A DNA stretch of 64,000 nucleotides. Origin: Morchella semilibera (taxonomy: Eukaryota; Ascomycota; Pezizomycetes; Pezizales; Morchellaceae). Positions within the stretch are counted from its first letter, which is position 1. Each line of letters begins with the position of its first letter. This document shows positions 1-10,187 of the stretch, piece after piece. The translations under genes were made by a program, and so were the position numbers. The stretch lies in NCBI GenBank assembly GCA_009192285.1, contig CM018603.1, positions 4,686,062-4,750,061 of the forward strand. Direction: 5' to 3'. The notes beneath the pieces are model-generated. The model was not told where the DNA came from and made no database searches. It saw only the letters and a list, made by a program, of their open reading frames with translations.

Positions 1-1947
1 TGGTTCTTTTGAGTTATTCCACGATATGTGAGATATCTCTTCTTTCTTGTTTCGTTGTCCTAACAACGTTGGAAATGATAAAATGACGGGAAAAACAATA
101 CTTTCTCACGCTTGTGAATTATGTGATCCTTTTTTTGATATGGTGAAACGTTATGATTTTCGTGATAGGTCCAGCTAGCCATCAACACTGCCATGGTAGA
201 TCCATAAATCGTCCCAATAGATCTCCCAAATGTTGTTTTCCCCTATTACTTAATTTGCACTCCGTTTTGGCGACACTCCGCTCATGTTCCCGGTTTGAAC
301 TACAGGGCTGGTCGGATAGACGGGTAGTATTTGTGGGGAGAGATATTCCTTCTCTATGAGCGTAAGTATGAGAAAAGAGGAACTGAATAATACTACATTT
401 CTCCGAATATTTTCTATAGACCCTTTAAAAATTCTAGCCCTGTAGTTATCAATAATATTGGGCTTGCTAAATCTGGAAAGACTTGTAAAGAAGGATGATG
501 TTTACTAAAACTCCAGTTATATCATCCCTATTTTAAAAAAATCCGTGGGAGCACGAATTATCACTCGACCCAAGAATTGTGGCTTGATGCCGGTAATGCA
601 AACCTCAACCTCAATCACCGCTAACCAGACCGCCAAAGAAGAACCATACAAAAGAACGATCAACGCACTACACATCCCTACGAAATTCCTTCTCCGACCC
701 CGCCATCGTGGGCATCGAGAGGAACAACTCCCGCTTACAGTCCCCACCAGGATCCCCCTGTCCAGGGTTCTCAATAGTACGTATCAGTCGGAGTTTCATG
801 CCATATCATATCTACTGCTATGTGCTCGGGTGGTTTCTTTTATATATCATAATTTAATTCGTTTCTAGGTAGAAGAATGTTGCGTATAGGTACAAATGTG
901 CTCAGGTGGTTATCGAACTGCATGATATCTTGCAGACTCCTTATCGCACCAACTATAATACATCATACAGTAGTCGAGTGATCTCCTACGTTCCTGCGAT
1001 CTTATGAGTTGCAGAAATCCACCTTAGAAAAAGCAAATGAAGATCTGATTGGGCGCCGGCTGCCTACCGCATGATATCCATGATATAATCAATGAGGGCA
1101 AAGTCCATATCTACATACTCTTACCTAAACATTATCACCAGCAAATATTATCGATGCGTATCACAATACCAGATTATCATTAAGAACCCTGCGCATACCT
1201 GCAGGCGGTCGAACAGTCCAGAACGAACCACAAACTTCCTTTGGACAACCCCTCACCCCACGTTTGTCTGTCTTCTTCGATGCGACCAAAAAGATAAAAT
1301 TCCCAGCCGGGCGAGCGAGCATATGCTACCTGGCCTAGCCGCCGCCCCCAGAACACATTGCGGGCCGACGGGTCCAGCGCGAAGGCTCAAAACAGGACAC
1401 CTCCTCCCTGCTGGCTGCCTGCCGGAACGTGCTACAAGGAATGCTGGTATCCAGGCTGACCTCCCATTGTCCGGGCTTGTTACTACGGAACGTCAAGGAT
1501 CAACTATACACACTATGAACTATGCTAGTGCCCAAACGGAAACTATGGGAACCAACAAGAACACCCGGGGTGATTCCTCGGAGCTATCGGCCCTTCCACC
1601 AGCTACTACATCCTCCGCAGTACCTCTACCTGCTGTAATGGTGTTGCTTCTGGGTGCAGTCAACTGTGGTGACTAGGACGGTATGTCCGGTATACATATA
1701 TGTGACAGTCTTACATGCCTATATAAGGCATCTCTTTTGTACTCAATATGTTAAAAGTAACGAAGTCTACTACATTTTTTTATATCATATATTTATCATT
1801 GTTACAAAACTACCTCTTATAGAGTATAGTACGAGACCCAGGACATCAGGAGCGTAGCTCCCTCAACCTTCGCTTTCAGTCCAGCCTATATCCGGACTCC
1901 CAGTTGCTGCTAGGGCTATTATCCTGTATCCAGTCACATTCACAATC
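1..1947. other. Intergenic, no supportable gene
   Basis: I see no recognisable gene here. The first 1 kb is AT-rich. An open frame at 1092..1676 (+, 194 codons) runs through a more GC-rich stretch and ends in a hydrophobic segment, but it has no domain, no good start context and other plausible open frames beneath it, so it is not called. A TATA-like TATATAAG lies near 1720, about 220 bases before the gene at 1948. Confidence 0.5.
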
Positions 1948-2838
1948 ATGCCCGACCCCACACCTCAAAACCCACCATACACGGACGAGCACCTCTGTGT
2001 TGATTCCTACTACGAGGGTACCGACGACGACGACGATCCTCCCCCAGCCGGCCAACCTGCAGAGCAACAGCCCGTTCCAGACGACCCCAACCGCCTTACC
2101 ACCTGTCGAAAGGCCGCACGTGGAAGGCTCGGCCGCCCCCAAAGGGCGCGGGGAATACACATGAGAGCCAACAGGGCCGCCGTAGTCCAGCTAGCCCCCG
2201 TTGTCGCTCAGCCCACTCAAGGGGTATCTACGAACCAGCGCGCCCCTTCTAACAATGCCATAAAGCTCGTTATCCCTCCGGTGGGGCCCGGTACGGCGGC
2301 AGAGGGTGCAGGAGGTGGCGGGGATGCTGCTAGGTACCCCCAGTCAGGTCCTGCAACAGCCTCGAACAGCAGTGCCGGGGAGCTAGGAGGCAGGCAAGAC
2401 CAGTCTGTGCTTGGTCGACGACGCTCTAGGCCCCCCTCCCCAGAGTTTGACCATATACCGAGAGCACGGATGTATGATGGCGCCTATCAGCCGAGACCCA
2501 GGGGAGTGCGCCCGAGCGGTGGCACGGGCCCCTACGGACCGGATTGGACAGGGAGATACGATGATGGTTTTGAATGGCGTATGAGGGAAAGGCTAACCAG
2601 GGATCGTCGCCCAAGATACGGGGATCCCACAACACTTCCAACGGTTCGGGTACAGAGTGGCCTATGGGGGGTGCGGTCAGCGGCGACAGCCCGTGAGCAT
2701 ATCGTTGAGGACGATAGTGGCGCAAGGGGGTATTGGTTGACGCCGGAGGAGATGGAGAATATGAGGCGGGACGCCGTGTTGAGGGAGTTGAGGGAGGGGA
2801 AGCGAGGGGCGGGGGTAACAGAGGAAACGGTATTGTAA
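1948..2838 (+). CDS. Hypothetical Pro/Arg/Gly-rich disordered protein
   Basis: A 296-residue single-exon frame, not recognised as a member of any family. The N-terminus has an acidic run (five Asp in a row near residue 25) followed by Pro/Gln-rich sequence. The middle is rich in Gly, Ala, Pro and Ser. The C-terminal third is Arg-rich and ends in a charged, probably helical stretch (around residues 260-290, with GYWLTPEEMENM). There is no signal peptide or membrane segment. The start is the first ATG after a CT-rich leader, with an ACAATC context. The whole frame is GC-richer than its flanks, which supports coding. A nuclear or scaffold role would fit the composition but is only a guess. Confidence 0.55.
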   Translation: MPDPTPQNPPYTDEHLCVDSYYEGTDDDDDPPPAGQPAEQQPVPDDPNRLTTCRKAARGRLGRPQRARGIHMRANRAAVVQLAPVVAQPTQGVSTNQRAPSNNAIKLVIPPVGPGTAAEGAGGGGDAARYPQSGPATASNSSAGELGGRQDQSVLGRRRSRPPSPEFDHIPRARMYDGAYQPRPRGVRPSGGTGPYGPDWTGRYDDGFEWRMRERLTRDRRPRYGDPTTLPTVRVQSGLWGVRSAATAREHIVEDDSGARGYWLTPEEMENMRRDAVLRELREGKRGAGVTEETVL

Positions 2839-4623
2839 CGGTGGAAAACATGGGTTTTAGATAGACAAGGAGCCTGTGATATAATGTGAAGTGCTCAATC
2901 CCATCACAATGATCTCACATGAAAAGAGAACCCACGCGCCTGATAGGATGGGTGTTTGGATTCTTAGCAAGGCGGCATATAAAGTTCTGAAATCAAGTAT
3001 ATCATTCTCTCACTCGATCTGTTTTATATGTCTTTTCAAAACCACTAGGAGTGATAACTCTGGGTACACAGGACCCGCTTTTCCTTGATTCCCGACCTCC
3101 TCAGCGCCATCACATTAGTGACTATTATATTCCGCTTGTCTATCAATGTGCAGAAATTCTGAATCAACCGGCCGCTGAGTGCCCAATGAACGACTTCGCC
3201 GCCTGAAAGATGTTAGAAAATTATCCCAAGATGCGGGCTAGAGGGCTCAATAACTTTAAGCCCACTTCCAGGTGTGTGATGCGTCCCCCAAGGCCGGAAA
3301 TCAGGTGTTTCTGATTTTGTATGCCGCTTCCATACAGATCCTGTGCTGCAAAGGGCACCGGGACCTACTAAAACCTCTGTGTAACCCCGAGTATCGGTAC
3401 CGGTGGATTTAGTATGATTTGTTGCCTGGTGGGGTCCCCGGCTAGGTCTAATACACTTGTCTTATTGCGGTCCCGAGGGGATTCCAGAGCCTCTGTTCTG
3501 GTGCTGAGTGAATATAGCTTTGGGGAATAGCCCTAGGTAAAGTGGTTAGCTCCTAATCATGGAGGTGACTGGTAGTACACAACGCCTGGCCGGGCAGCGT
3601 CATGAACCATCACTCGCGGTTGTTTCCCAAGAATTTCGGGTTCGTTTTCTGTTATTCATTACCATCATCTTTTGATGTGACCACTGAGACAGTGCAGCAA
3701 CTGATTTATCACCTGACAGGACTGCATCTTGGCATGCCCTGTGTACCTGCTGTTTCCATTATGTATACTGTCCCCTGACCGCGGAGTGATATGTATGATA
3801 CTAGAATCGCTAGTCTACCTGGAGAAAGATGATAAATAGTAGTGAGACTTCCGCATGCTAAAGTAGTGTATCAATAGCGGTTGCTGCCTTTCGAATTGCA
3901 AAATTGGGGGCCCGGGAGGGGGGGGGGATAACATCACGGCCTGAAACAACCGGAGCACCTTGGAGAATGAGTTTGTTCAAAGGTAGATGGGCCAAGGGAG
4001 GTGTGTTGCTTAGGGTCATCGTAGGAGTATAACAACATAGAGCAAGCCCGCCCCTCCATAGTCATAGTAAAGGAGAACAACCTTCACAGTTGTCATTACA
4101 TCAATCGATACATAAATCTCCTGCGCACTGGAATGTATATTGCGATGCCCAGAATGACAATTTCGTGGTCAATTCCCACCCTGATAGGGGGTGATGGTCC
4201 TCGTCCCGAGCACCCCACAAGCTGAAACCTTATATAACATGCGTGGTCTGCGGAGAGGAAGTAGTGTACCATCAAGACTTGGTGTATTTAGCTAATCTAT
4301 CTAGAAAACCTATCTGATAGTATCAATCCCAACAATTCCTTTTCGCAAAAGACACAAATCAACTTACAAGATCATGTACAAGTTCGCCCATGTATGCTTA
4401 CAAGTATTAAATCCTTTACTCCGCCTTTTTTTTTGTTTACCACCACTACTGAGTAAGTATATATCGCTAGTTCTCGGCGTATGGGTGCCGTAAAGGAAGA
4501 AAGGGAATCCCTAAAACATGCCTAGTCCCTCCTACGTCCACCTTCCCTCACTAGTCTGTCTTCCCTCTCCTCCCTACACTCAAGCCGCTCTCGTCTCTCC
4601 CCCATACTTCCATCCCTCATCAT
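2839..4623. other. Intergenic, nothing recognised
   Basis: About 1.8 kb with no convincing ORF, RNA gene or repeat family. It holds a short poly-G run near 3915-3927. The last 100 bases are CT-rich and lie just past the 3' end of the minus-strand gene that follows. Confidence 0.5.
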
Positions 4624-7272
4624 TTAAATTGCCTCCCTATCCTCCGCCATCTCAACCATATTCCAGCTCGCAAGCTCTTCACGAGTCATCGTGGAAGGAT
4701 CCGGCCACACCCTACTAGAGAGTCCTGCACTAGCCGGACGTATCTCGGCCCTTCTACGTGAGCGCCTCGGGGAACTCTCATTATGTCTGCGCTGGGTATG
4801 GAAACCAATATCGGTATCTGCCTGTGGGACCGCCCGGGTCTCGCCTGCCCCAGCTGTCGAAATAACGTCTTGCCTGCTCATGGGATTCATCATTGAGCGG
4901 CGCAGGTACGCTTCGTATCGGCCTGCCTGCGTGCCAGCGGGGAATAGAGGCTCCGGCTCGTTGCGGGCTGCCAGCCGGGTTGGGCCGTCGGGGGCGTATT
5001 CCGTCACAGGGGGGGCGGCTGGAGCAAAGCGTCTAATCCGGATCCCTCTGTTGATGATGGGACGGTCAAAATGGCGCCCAATCTCACCGCGCAGTGGGAA
5101 CATGGACGCTGTAAGGGGGCCGGACTGCGTGGCAGCGACACCACTGGCTGCAGCCCCCTCTCTATGCGCCACTCGCCTAGAATCAATCAGACCATGGAGG
5201 AGGTCATAATTGCCGTTCAGAGTGTTAACGGTATTCTCGATGGCTTGCTCCCGGTGGATGTTTGAGACCCCATCTTGTTGGCTTGATACTGGGACTGCAG
5301 TGATATTCTCAAATTCGTCATCGACCCTCAGCAACTGTTCCAATGAAGAACTATAACGAGATAAACCCCCAGCTGAGGTGCTACTAAACCCTTCGCGAGG
5401 TTCAGGCACAAAGAGGCGTGCTCTAGAGTGGGCAACTGGGTCCCTGTACTGAGTACGGGCTAGAGGCGAACCAGCGGTCGTGCTACGCTCTGATGGACTC
5501 CAAGGTTGGGCATGAGCTGGACTCATCCGGACACGAGAGCCGCTAGCACTCTCCTGTTGTTGAACCCTTGACTGCGTCACCGCCGGGCGAAGACCTGCAC
5601 GGGGAGCACTGGCCTGACGCGCGGACTGTTCTCTAGGTCGTGGAGCTTCTGGACGTGTCCCGGCCGTCTCTGCCTCAGGCTGAACTCTGGACTGTGTGCT
5701 AGCTGGGCGTAGACCAGCACGGGCACCTGTTGTGCGTCTAGGCTGGTTGGGGTTGAGAGGGGAAGGGGCTCGTGCTGGGGGGGAAAAGGTCTCCCGACGG
5801 GGAGAGACAGGTTCTTCGTCGGGTGTATGGGTATCCGTACTACGTAGGCGCTCGAGGCGTGGGTGGGCGGGGGTAGCTGGGCGTGAAGAGACAGAGTTAT
5901 CTTCTGAGATGTGGCTGTCCTGACTCTCCAGCATGTCGGGCCGAAAGGGCATAGAGCGATCTTGGAAGGTTGGGATATTATGGCTTTGGGACCGACCAGC
6001 TCCAAGAGAGGGACTCCTCGATGAAATCATGTTGTCCGCAGCGCCGTTTGCGGTGGCCAATGCGCGGAGGGCGCGCCTGAATGTGCGATCGGCTGTGATG
6101 GCAAAGTTGGTAGTGGGGGGAACACCGCCAATATTGCTCTGGCGGGGCTGGAGGGTCATAGAATGGTCTGCTCCGACTGCGGAGTTCGTACTGGAAGAAC
6201 TGGATGAGATCCCATTGTACATATTCTCCTCCATATCTAGAACTGCACTTGCGGCGGTGTTCGTGTTCGTGGTCGCTAAAATGTCTCCAGAGTCACTATC
6301 GTCCCTAAATAGATCATACAGATCATCCTCATTCCAAGATTCCGATGGTATATTACTTCTACGGCCCCCTGGTGGGAGCGGAGGGGCATTGAATCCGATC
6401 ATTGAGATATCAAAATCCGGAGATCTAGCCCCTGAGGTGAAGGCACTGGCTCGCGTATTGTGTGATGAATGCTGGCGATGAGGAGGGTTAGGCCTTGTGA
6501 CCCCGCGGGCATTAGCAATGGCAATATCTCTCTCGGCGTCCTCGTAGGTGCCGCCCCTACCGACAACGCCATAGACCTCCGCCACTCGTCTCCACCTAGC
6601 CCACTCAGCTCTGCGGATAGCTGGACTTGATTCAGTCAATGGATCCAAGTTTCCAACCTCGTTGGAGGTATCTGATCTGGAAGGAATAGGTGGGGCCCTA
6701 ATTCTGGCTTCGTTGTCACTGACAGAGCTATCAGAGAGGGAGTCACTTGCCAGTGTCGTAGCTCTGGCTGCTCCTAACCGGCTGCGCTCTGAAATGGCGC
6801 CAATGCTGGGGAACGTTTCGTCCGTTACACGACCAGGCTCAGGACCAATGCCATGTGGGACCGGGAGCAGGGAAACAAGACTGTTCAGCTGCTGGATGGC
6901 ATCGCGGAGGTCCTCTAGACTCGCCTCGGCGGTTGGGCGGGAAACCACGTCAGACAATCTAGCATAGACTGTCTGCTTGTTAGTCAACTTGTAGATAGGG
7001 ATTTCTACTGTAAGAGGAAGATCAGGGGACATACCAGCGGCGTCGACAGCAAAGGTATTGTTCCTGGCAGGAGCATTGGCAGTGTCTGCCGCTGTGGTGG
7101 GCCCGATGCGACGAGTAATGGTGCCAGAGTTCTCGAGCGTGTAGGTAGGTGACGCAGGCTGGGCTGCACCCGACGCCGACTGCGAATTGGTAGTCCCAAT
7201 GGATGGTATGAGACCAGCTGGAAGTGGGGGTGGGGCCTCGTCGGGGGGCTCGGAAGGACCCTGGCGGAACAT
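4624..7272 (-). CDS. Large intrinsically disordered hypothetical protein
   Basis: An 882-residue uninterrupted minus-strand frame, far longer than chance allows here. The sequence is low in order-promoting residues and rich in Ser, Pro, Arg, Ala and Thr. Features in order: a Pro-rich N-terminus, a short more ordered patch around residues 90-135 (hydrophobic, with LEDLRDAIQQLNSL), Ser runs in the first half, and an imperfect internal repeat built on RAGLRPA-TQSRVQ in the middle. The C-terminus is short and acidic (MTREELASW then AEDREAI). No catalytic motif, membrane segment or signal peptide is seen. The ATG at 7272-7270 is the first in frame. Upstream sequence contains another frame with a signal-peptide look, but I found no splice that joins it. 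Confidence 0.7.
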   Translation of the reverse strand: MFRQGPSEPPDEAPPPLPAGLIPSIGTTNSQSASGAAQPASPTYTLENSGTITRRIGPTTAADTANAPARNNTFAVDAAGMSPDLPLTVEIPIYKLTNKQTVYARLSDVVSRPTAEASLEDLRDAIQQLNSLVSLLPVPHGIGPEPGRVTDETFPSIGAISERSRLGAARATTLASDSLSDSSVSDNEARIRAPPIPSRSDTSNEVGNLDPLTESSPAIRRAEWARWRRVAEVYGVVGRGGTYEDAERDIAIANARGVTRPNPPHRQHSSHNTRASAFTSGARSPDFDISMIGFNAPPLPPGGRRSNIPSESWNEDDLYDLFRDDSDSGDILATTNTNTAASAVLDMEENMYNGISSSSSSTNSAVGADHSMTLQPRQSNIGGVPPTTNFAITADRTFRRALRALATANGAADNMISSRSPSLGAGRSQSHNIPTFQDRSMPFRPDMLESQDSHISEDNSVSSRPATPAHPRLERLRSTDTHTPDEEPVSPRRETFSPPARAPSPLNPNQPRRTTGARAGLRPASTQSRVQPEAETAGTRPEAPRPREQSARQASAPRAGLRPAVTQSRVQQQESASGSRVRMSPAHAQPWSPSERSTTAGSPLARTQYRDPVAHSRARLFVPEPREGFSSTSAGGLSRYSSSLEQLLRVDDEFENITAVPVSSQQDGVSNIHREQAIENTVNTLNGNYDLLHGLIDSRRVAHREGAAASGVAATQSGPLTASMFPLRGEIGRHFDRPIINRGIRIRRFAPAAPPVTEYAPDGPTRLAARNEPEPLFPAGTQAGRYEAYLRRSMMNPMSRQDVISTAGAGETRAVPQADTDIGFHTQRRHNESSPRRSRRRAEIRPASAGLSSRVWPDPSTMTREELASWNMVEMAEDREAI

Positions 7273-9721
7273 TTAGTCCCTTCTTGAGTAAGATGGGCGG
7301 TTCGTCTCTGGACAAGGAGCATGTTAGCGGATCTGCTAGAGGGGAGGAGAGCCAGGATACGAGAAAAAATACCGTCAAAGAAAGTGTAAACAAGAAGGGC
7401 TTGCTCTGCTTATCCTGAGATGAGTGCTGGAGAAGGGTGGGCTCTGTGGTTTAGCAACAGGGGTGTTCCACCGGGAGGGTATCCGTACCGGGATAGAGAA
7501 ACTCTGAGATTTTAGACGTTGATCACGATAGATGTTGGGTGAGGGAAGGGGAGAAGGGGCAGAGTTCCAGAAATGAATGTGAGAGTGAGTGATGGTTCTG
7601 CCTGGGTGGAAAGTTTATTTCTTCTTTAGCCATGACGTATATACATACATGTAGTATAGTAAACATCGCCTCACTCTTCAAACCCCCTGGTCAGCTGGTC
7701 AGGTAACCCCCTCCATGAGGGTAAGCTCTACCTATCGACTTCGTATGGGGGCCTCCTTTGCCGTGGGATCCCTGAATGGATAGGGGCCTTATTAGGGGGT
7801 GAAAAACGATTCTTGTTGCCTTAGGGACACGCGCATGCCAGCCTCATATCTTCTGCGGGAGTGCATCTAACGGAGTTCCACAATCGCTGACCCCCCGCCT
7901 GCAAATATATATATAGATTGAAATAGTGCAAGCCAACGCCTAGTGGAAATAGAAAGAACCTCCTTTTCCATCAAGTAGTTATGCACATGAGAATATGAGA
8001 TAGGGGATCGACCCCTGAGAGTGGCAACACCATGTTGGTGACCCATATGGAGGGTAAGTTGGGTTCTGGTAGTACATAGCTATATAGTGCTGAGGAATTT
8101 TACGGGCCCTAGGCGAGGCGGGGAGTATATGATGTCAAACACCCTAACCACCCGCCATGGATTCTCTACAAAAACAGGAGACCACTTGCATAAAAACAGA
8201 TGCTACTTTTCTATCTCCCGCATTGGCTCCCCGGCTCTGGGCAGGAAGTCTTCCTGTTTTGTGGGTGTATTGTCTTTTCTCATTATGCTTTGACCAACTC
8301 TGGTTGAAGTACCAATATGTCCAAGCATCTGAATAGGGATTCCATCGCTCCTCCTTTGTTTGGCTTAGGGGTTTTCCCCATTCGATGCGATGTAGTTTTC
8401 TTGGGGTTGGCACCTAGGGTTAGGGTTCCTAGTGGGATGGAACACCCACCCCGCCGTATCAGACTCATGACATAGAAATATATACAGAACTAAGTATATA
8501 ACGTAATTGTATTATAATTAGTGGGTACGAGGAGATGGGAAGGTCCAGATATGGGTAGAGGGATTGTTGATTAGCGCTTTACATAGTCCAGAAGACAGGA
8601 GACAGGAGTGGGATTACATGTAGTACAGTAAACGTACGTTAGTACTACGTACATGTAGTCTATTCAGTACAATCAAAGATTTAAAGCATCACAGCTTTAC
8701 TATTGTATTTACCAGGAAAAACATTTCATCAAATAATGTATTTCATACATCTTATAGAATTAATTCCAAGTTGTACCTGACTATTTTAATGAACGTAAAT
8801 TCATACGATTCGATTGATATCGGGAGGGCAATGGGTGATACACTGTATTTCCCTCTTGGTATATACCGGTGCTCTGCAGCCACTCTAAAGGTTCCCTCTA
8901 TCTAAGAATCAGCAATAGTCAATCTGTCATGTCTCTCGTCTTAGTTTCCGTATTTCCTCCTCCATCGGGTAGGCTGATTATACTTTTGTTTATCAGGGGT
9001 GGCGGCACCATCCAATTCCAAGATGTCACACAGGAGTAGACATGCATATTCCTAAGATCCTGGAGGAATCGTCACTCTTTTCTATACCCGACTTACGTAT
9101 TTCCGGCACAGCTGTGATCCAAAGTTTAACTGCCCCGCGGGAATATAGATTGACTCGAAAGTAGAAAAAAATGTGGTAGGATATCGTATACTAATATAAT
9201 AGGTGAAGTAAGAGTTTACGATATTATCAGGATATGTTGATTGTTTACATGAGTTCCGGTGACAACTCCTAAAGCCGTGTTGAGTGTACTTACTCCACGG
9301 GTATGTCTGCATGGGTGTTGATAGTGTAGTATAGTTCAAAGTACATGTAGCCATAAACAGGGTAAGCTAGTGTCTCAACCTAGCCTGATTCAGGCTTTAA
9401 ATTTAATATGGTTTTGAACATGCTGAGATAAGCAGGTGACCAGCCTTATGAACGTTCATTCAACGTTTTAGATTCGCTATCACAACGGCCGGATCTAAGT
9501 ATACATATCCGTCCCGACATAAGTTGGTAAATTTATTCAAGACTACATTATGTTTGGTTTAGGACATGGGTTGTAAGCCGTGAGACAAGAAAATCAACCC
9601 CTGATCACAGTCCCCAGATGTTGATGTGCTCTGTGCTGCCTGTACCTCGACGTGAAAAAAAAAGACATCAGAACTTTCCACCCCCAGCAGAGGCTGGAAA
9701 CTATTCTCCCTAATATCCCCC
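7273..9721. other. Intergenic with TACATGTA motifs and one telomere-like patch
   Basis: No gene is supported. The palindrome TACATGTA occurs at 7646, 8615, 8650 and 9342, and a short telomere-like TAGGGTTAGGGTT sits at 8415-8427. An AT-rich block spans about 8480-8800. Confidence 0.5.
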
Positions 9722-10072
9722 CTATTGGGGAAACATTTGGCGGTATCTTTGACTTGTAGAACTCAACCAGGCACGCAGAGTCATTTGTCGTCCATCCGCC
9801 ACGACCTCAGAAACAGTATTTCGACAGAATGGGCACTTTATCGCCCATGGCCAGTTCAGACCGCCCCTGTCGGCCCCAAAGTAGGTATTCTTTACACAGG
9901 AAGGACATAGACCGTGCTCACACCCCTTAAATCTAACTGTCGCCCTTCGCCGCCCACAGATCTCACAAGAATTGGCGTCTTGAGAGTCGCAGGACTCCCG
10001 CTCATTGGCGGAGGTTGAACATTCAGGACGTGGCCCATGGTCTCTGCGGCCTCTATGACTCCAAAAAGGCAT
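9722..10072 (-). CDS. Small C3HC4 RING-finger protein
   Basis: A 116-residue protein with a complete RING-type zinc-binding pattern: C36, C39, C51, H53, C56, C59, C80 and C83, giving C-x2-C-x11-C-x-H-x2-C-x2-C-x20-C-x2-C. Such domains usually bind two zinc ions in a cross-brace and recruit E2 ubiquitin-conjugating enzymes. Nothing else in this short chain indicates a substrate. The N-terminal 35 residues are polar and probably disordered; a short basic helix-like tail follows the RING. A minus-strand TATA-like CTATATAAG lies about 110 bases upstream of the ATG (context CTACACC before it), which supports this start. The family call is from residue spacing; E3 ligase activity is inferred. Confidence 0.75.
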   Translation of the reverse strand: MPFWSHRGRRDHGPRPECSTSANERESCDSQDANSCEICGRRRATVRFKGCEHGLCPSCVKNTYFGADRGGLNWPWAIKCPFCRNTVSEVVADGRQMTLRAWLSSTSQRYRQMFPQ

Positions 10073-10179
10073 GGTGTAGTCCGTTTCAAGATAATTAGCT
10101 GTCTCAGTGAATTGGTTGGATGTGGTTCCTGACTTGATAGGCTCGGGATATGTGGACTGGGTATTCGGTTACAGTATTC

Positions 10180-10187
10180 TTATATAG
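10180..10187 (-). promoter_or_regulatory. TATA-like element of the RING gene
   Basis: On the minus strand this reads CTATATAAG, about 110 bases upstream of the RING gene ATG at 10072. The distance leaves room for a normal short fungal leader. Confidence 0.45.

Noticed and set aside
1092-1676. 194-codon ORF ending in a hydrophobic segment
   Set aside because: No domain, no promoter, and other plausible frames overlap it. A frame this long is expected about once by chance in 64 kb.
7022-7393. Minus-strand ORF with a signal-peptide-like start upstream of the 882-residue gene
   Set aside because: No splice site joins it to the long frame, and its downstream part is only the shadow of that gene.
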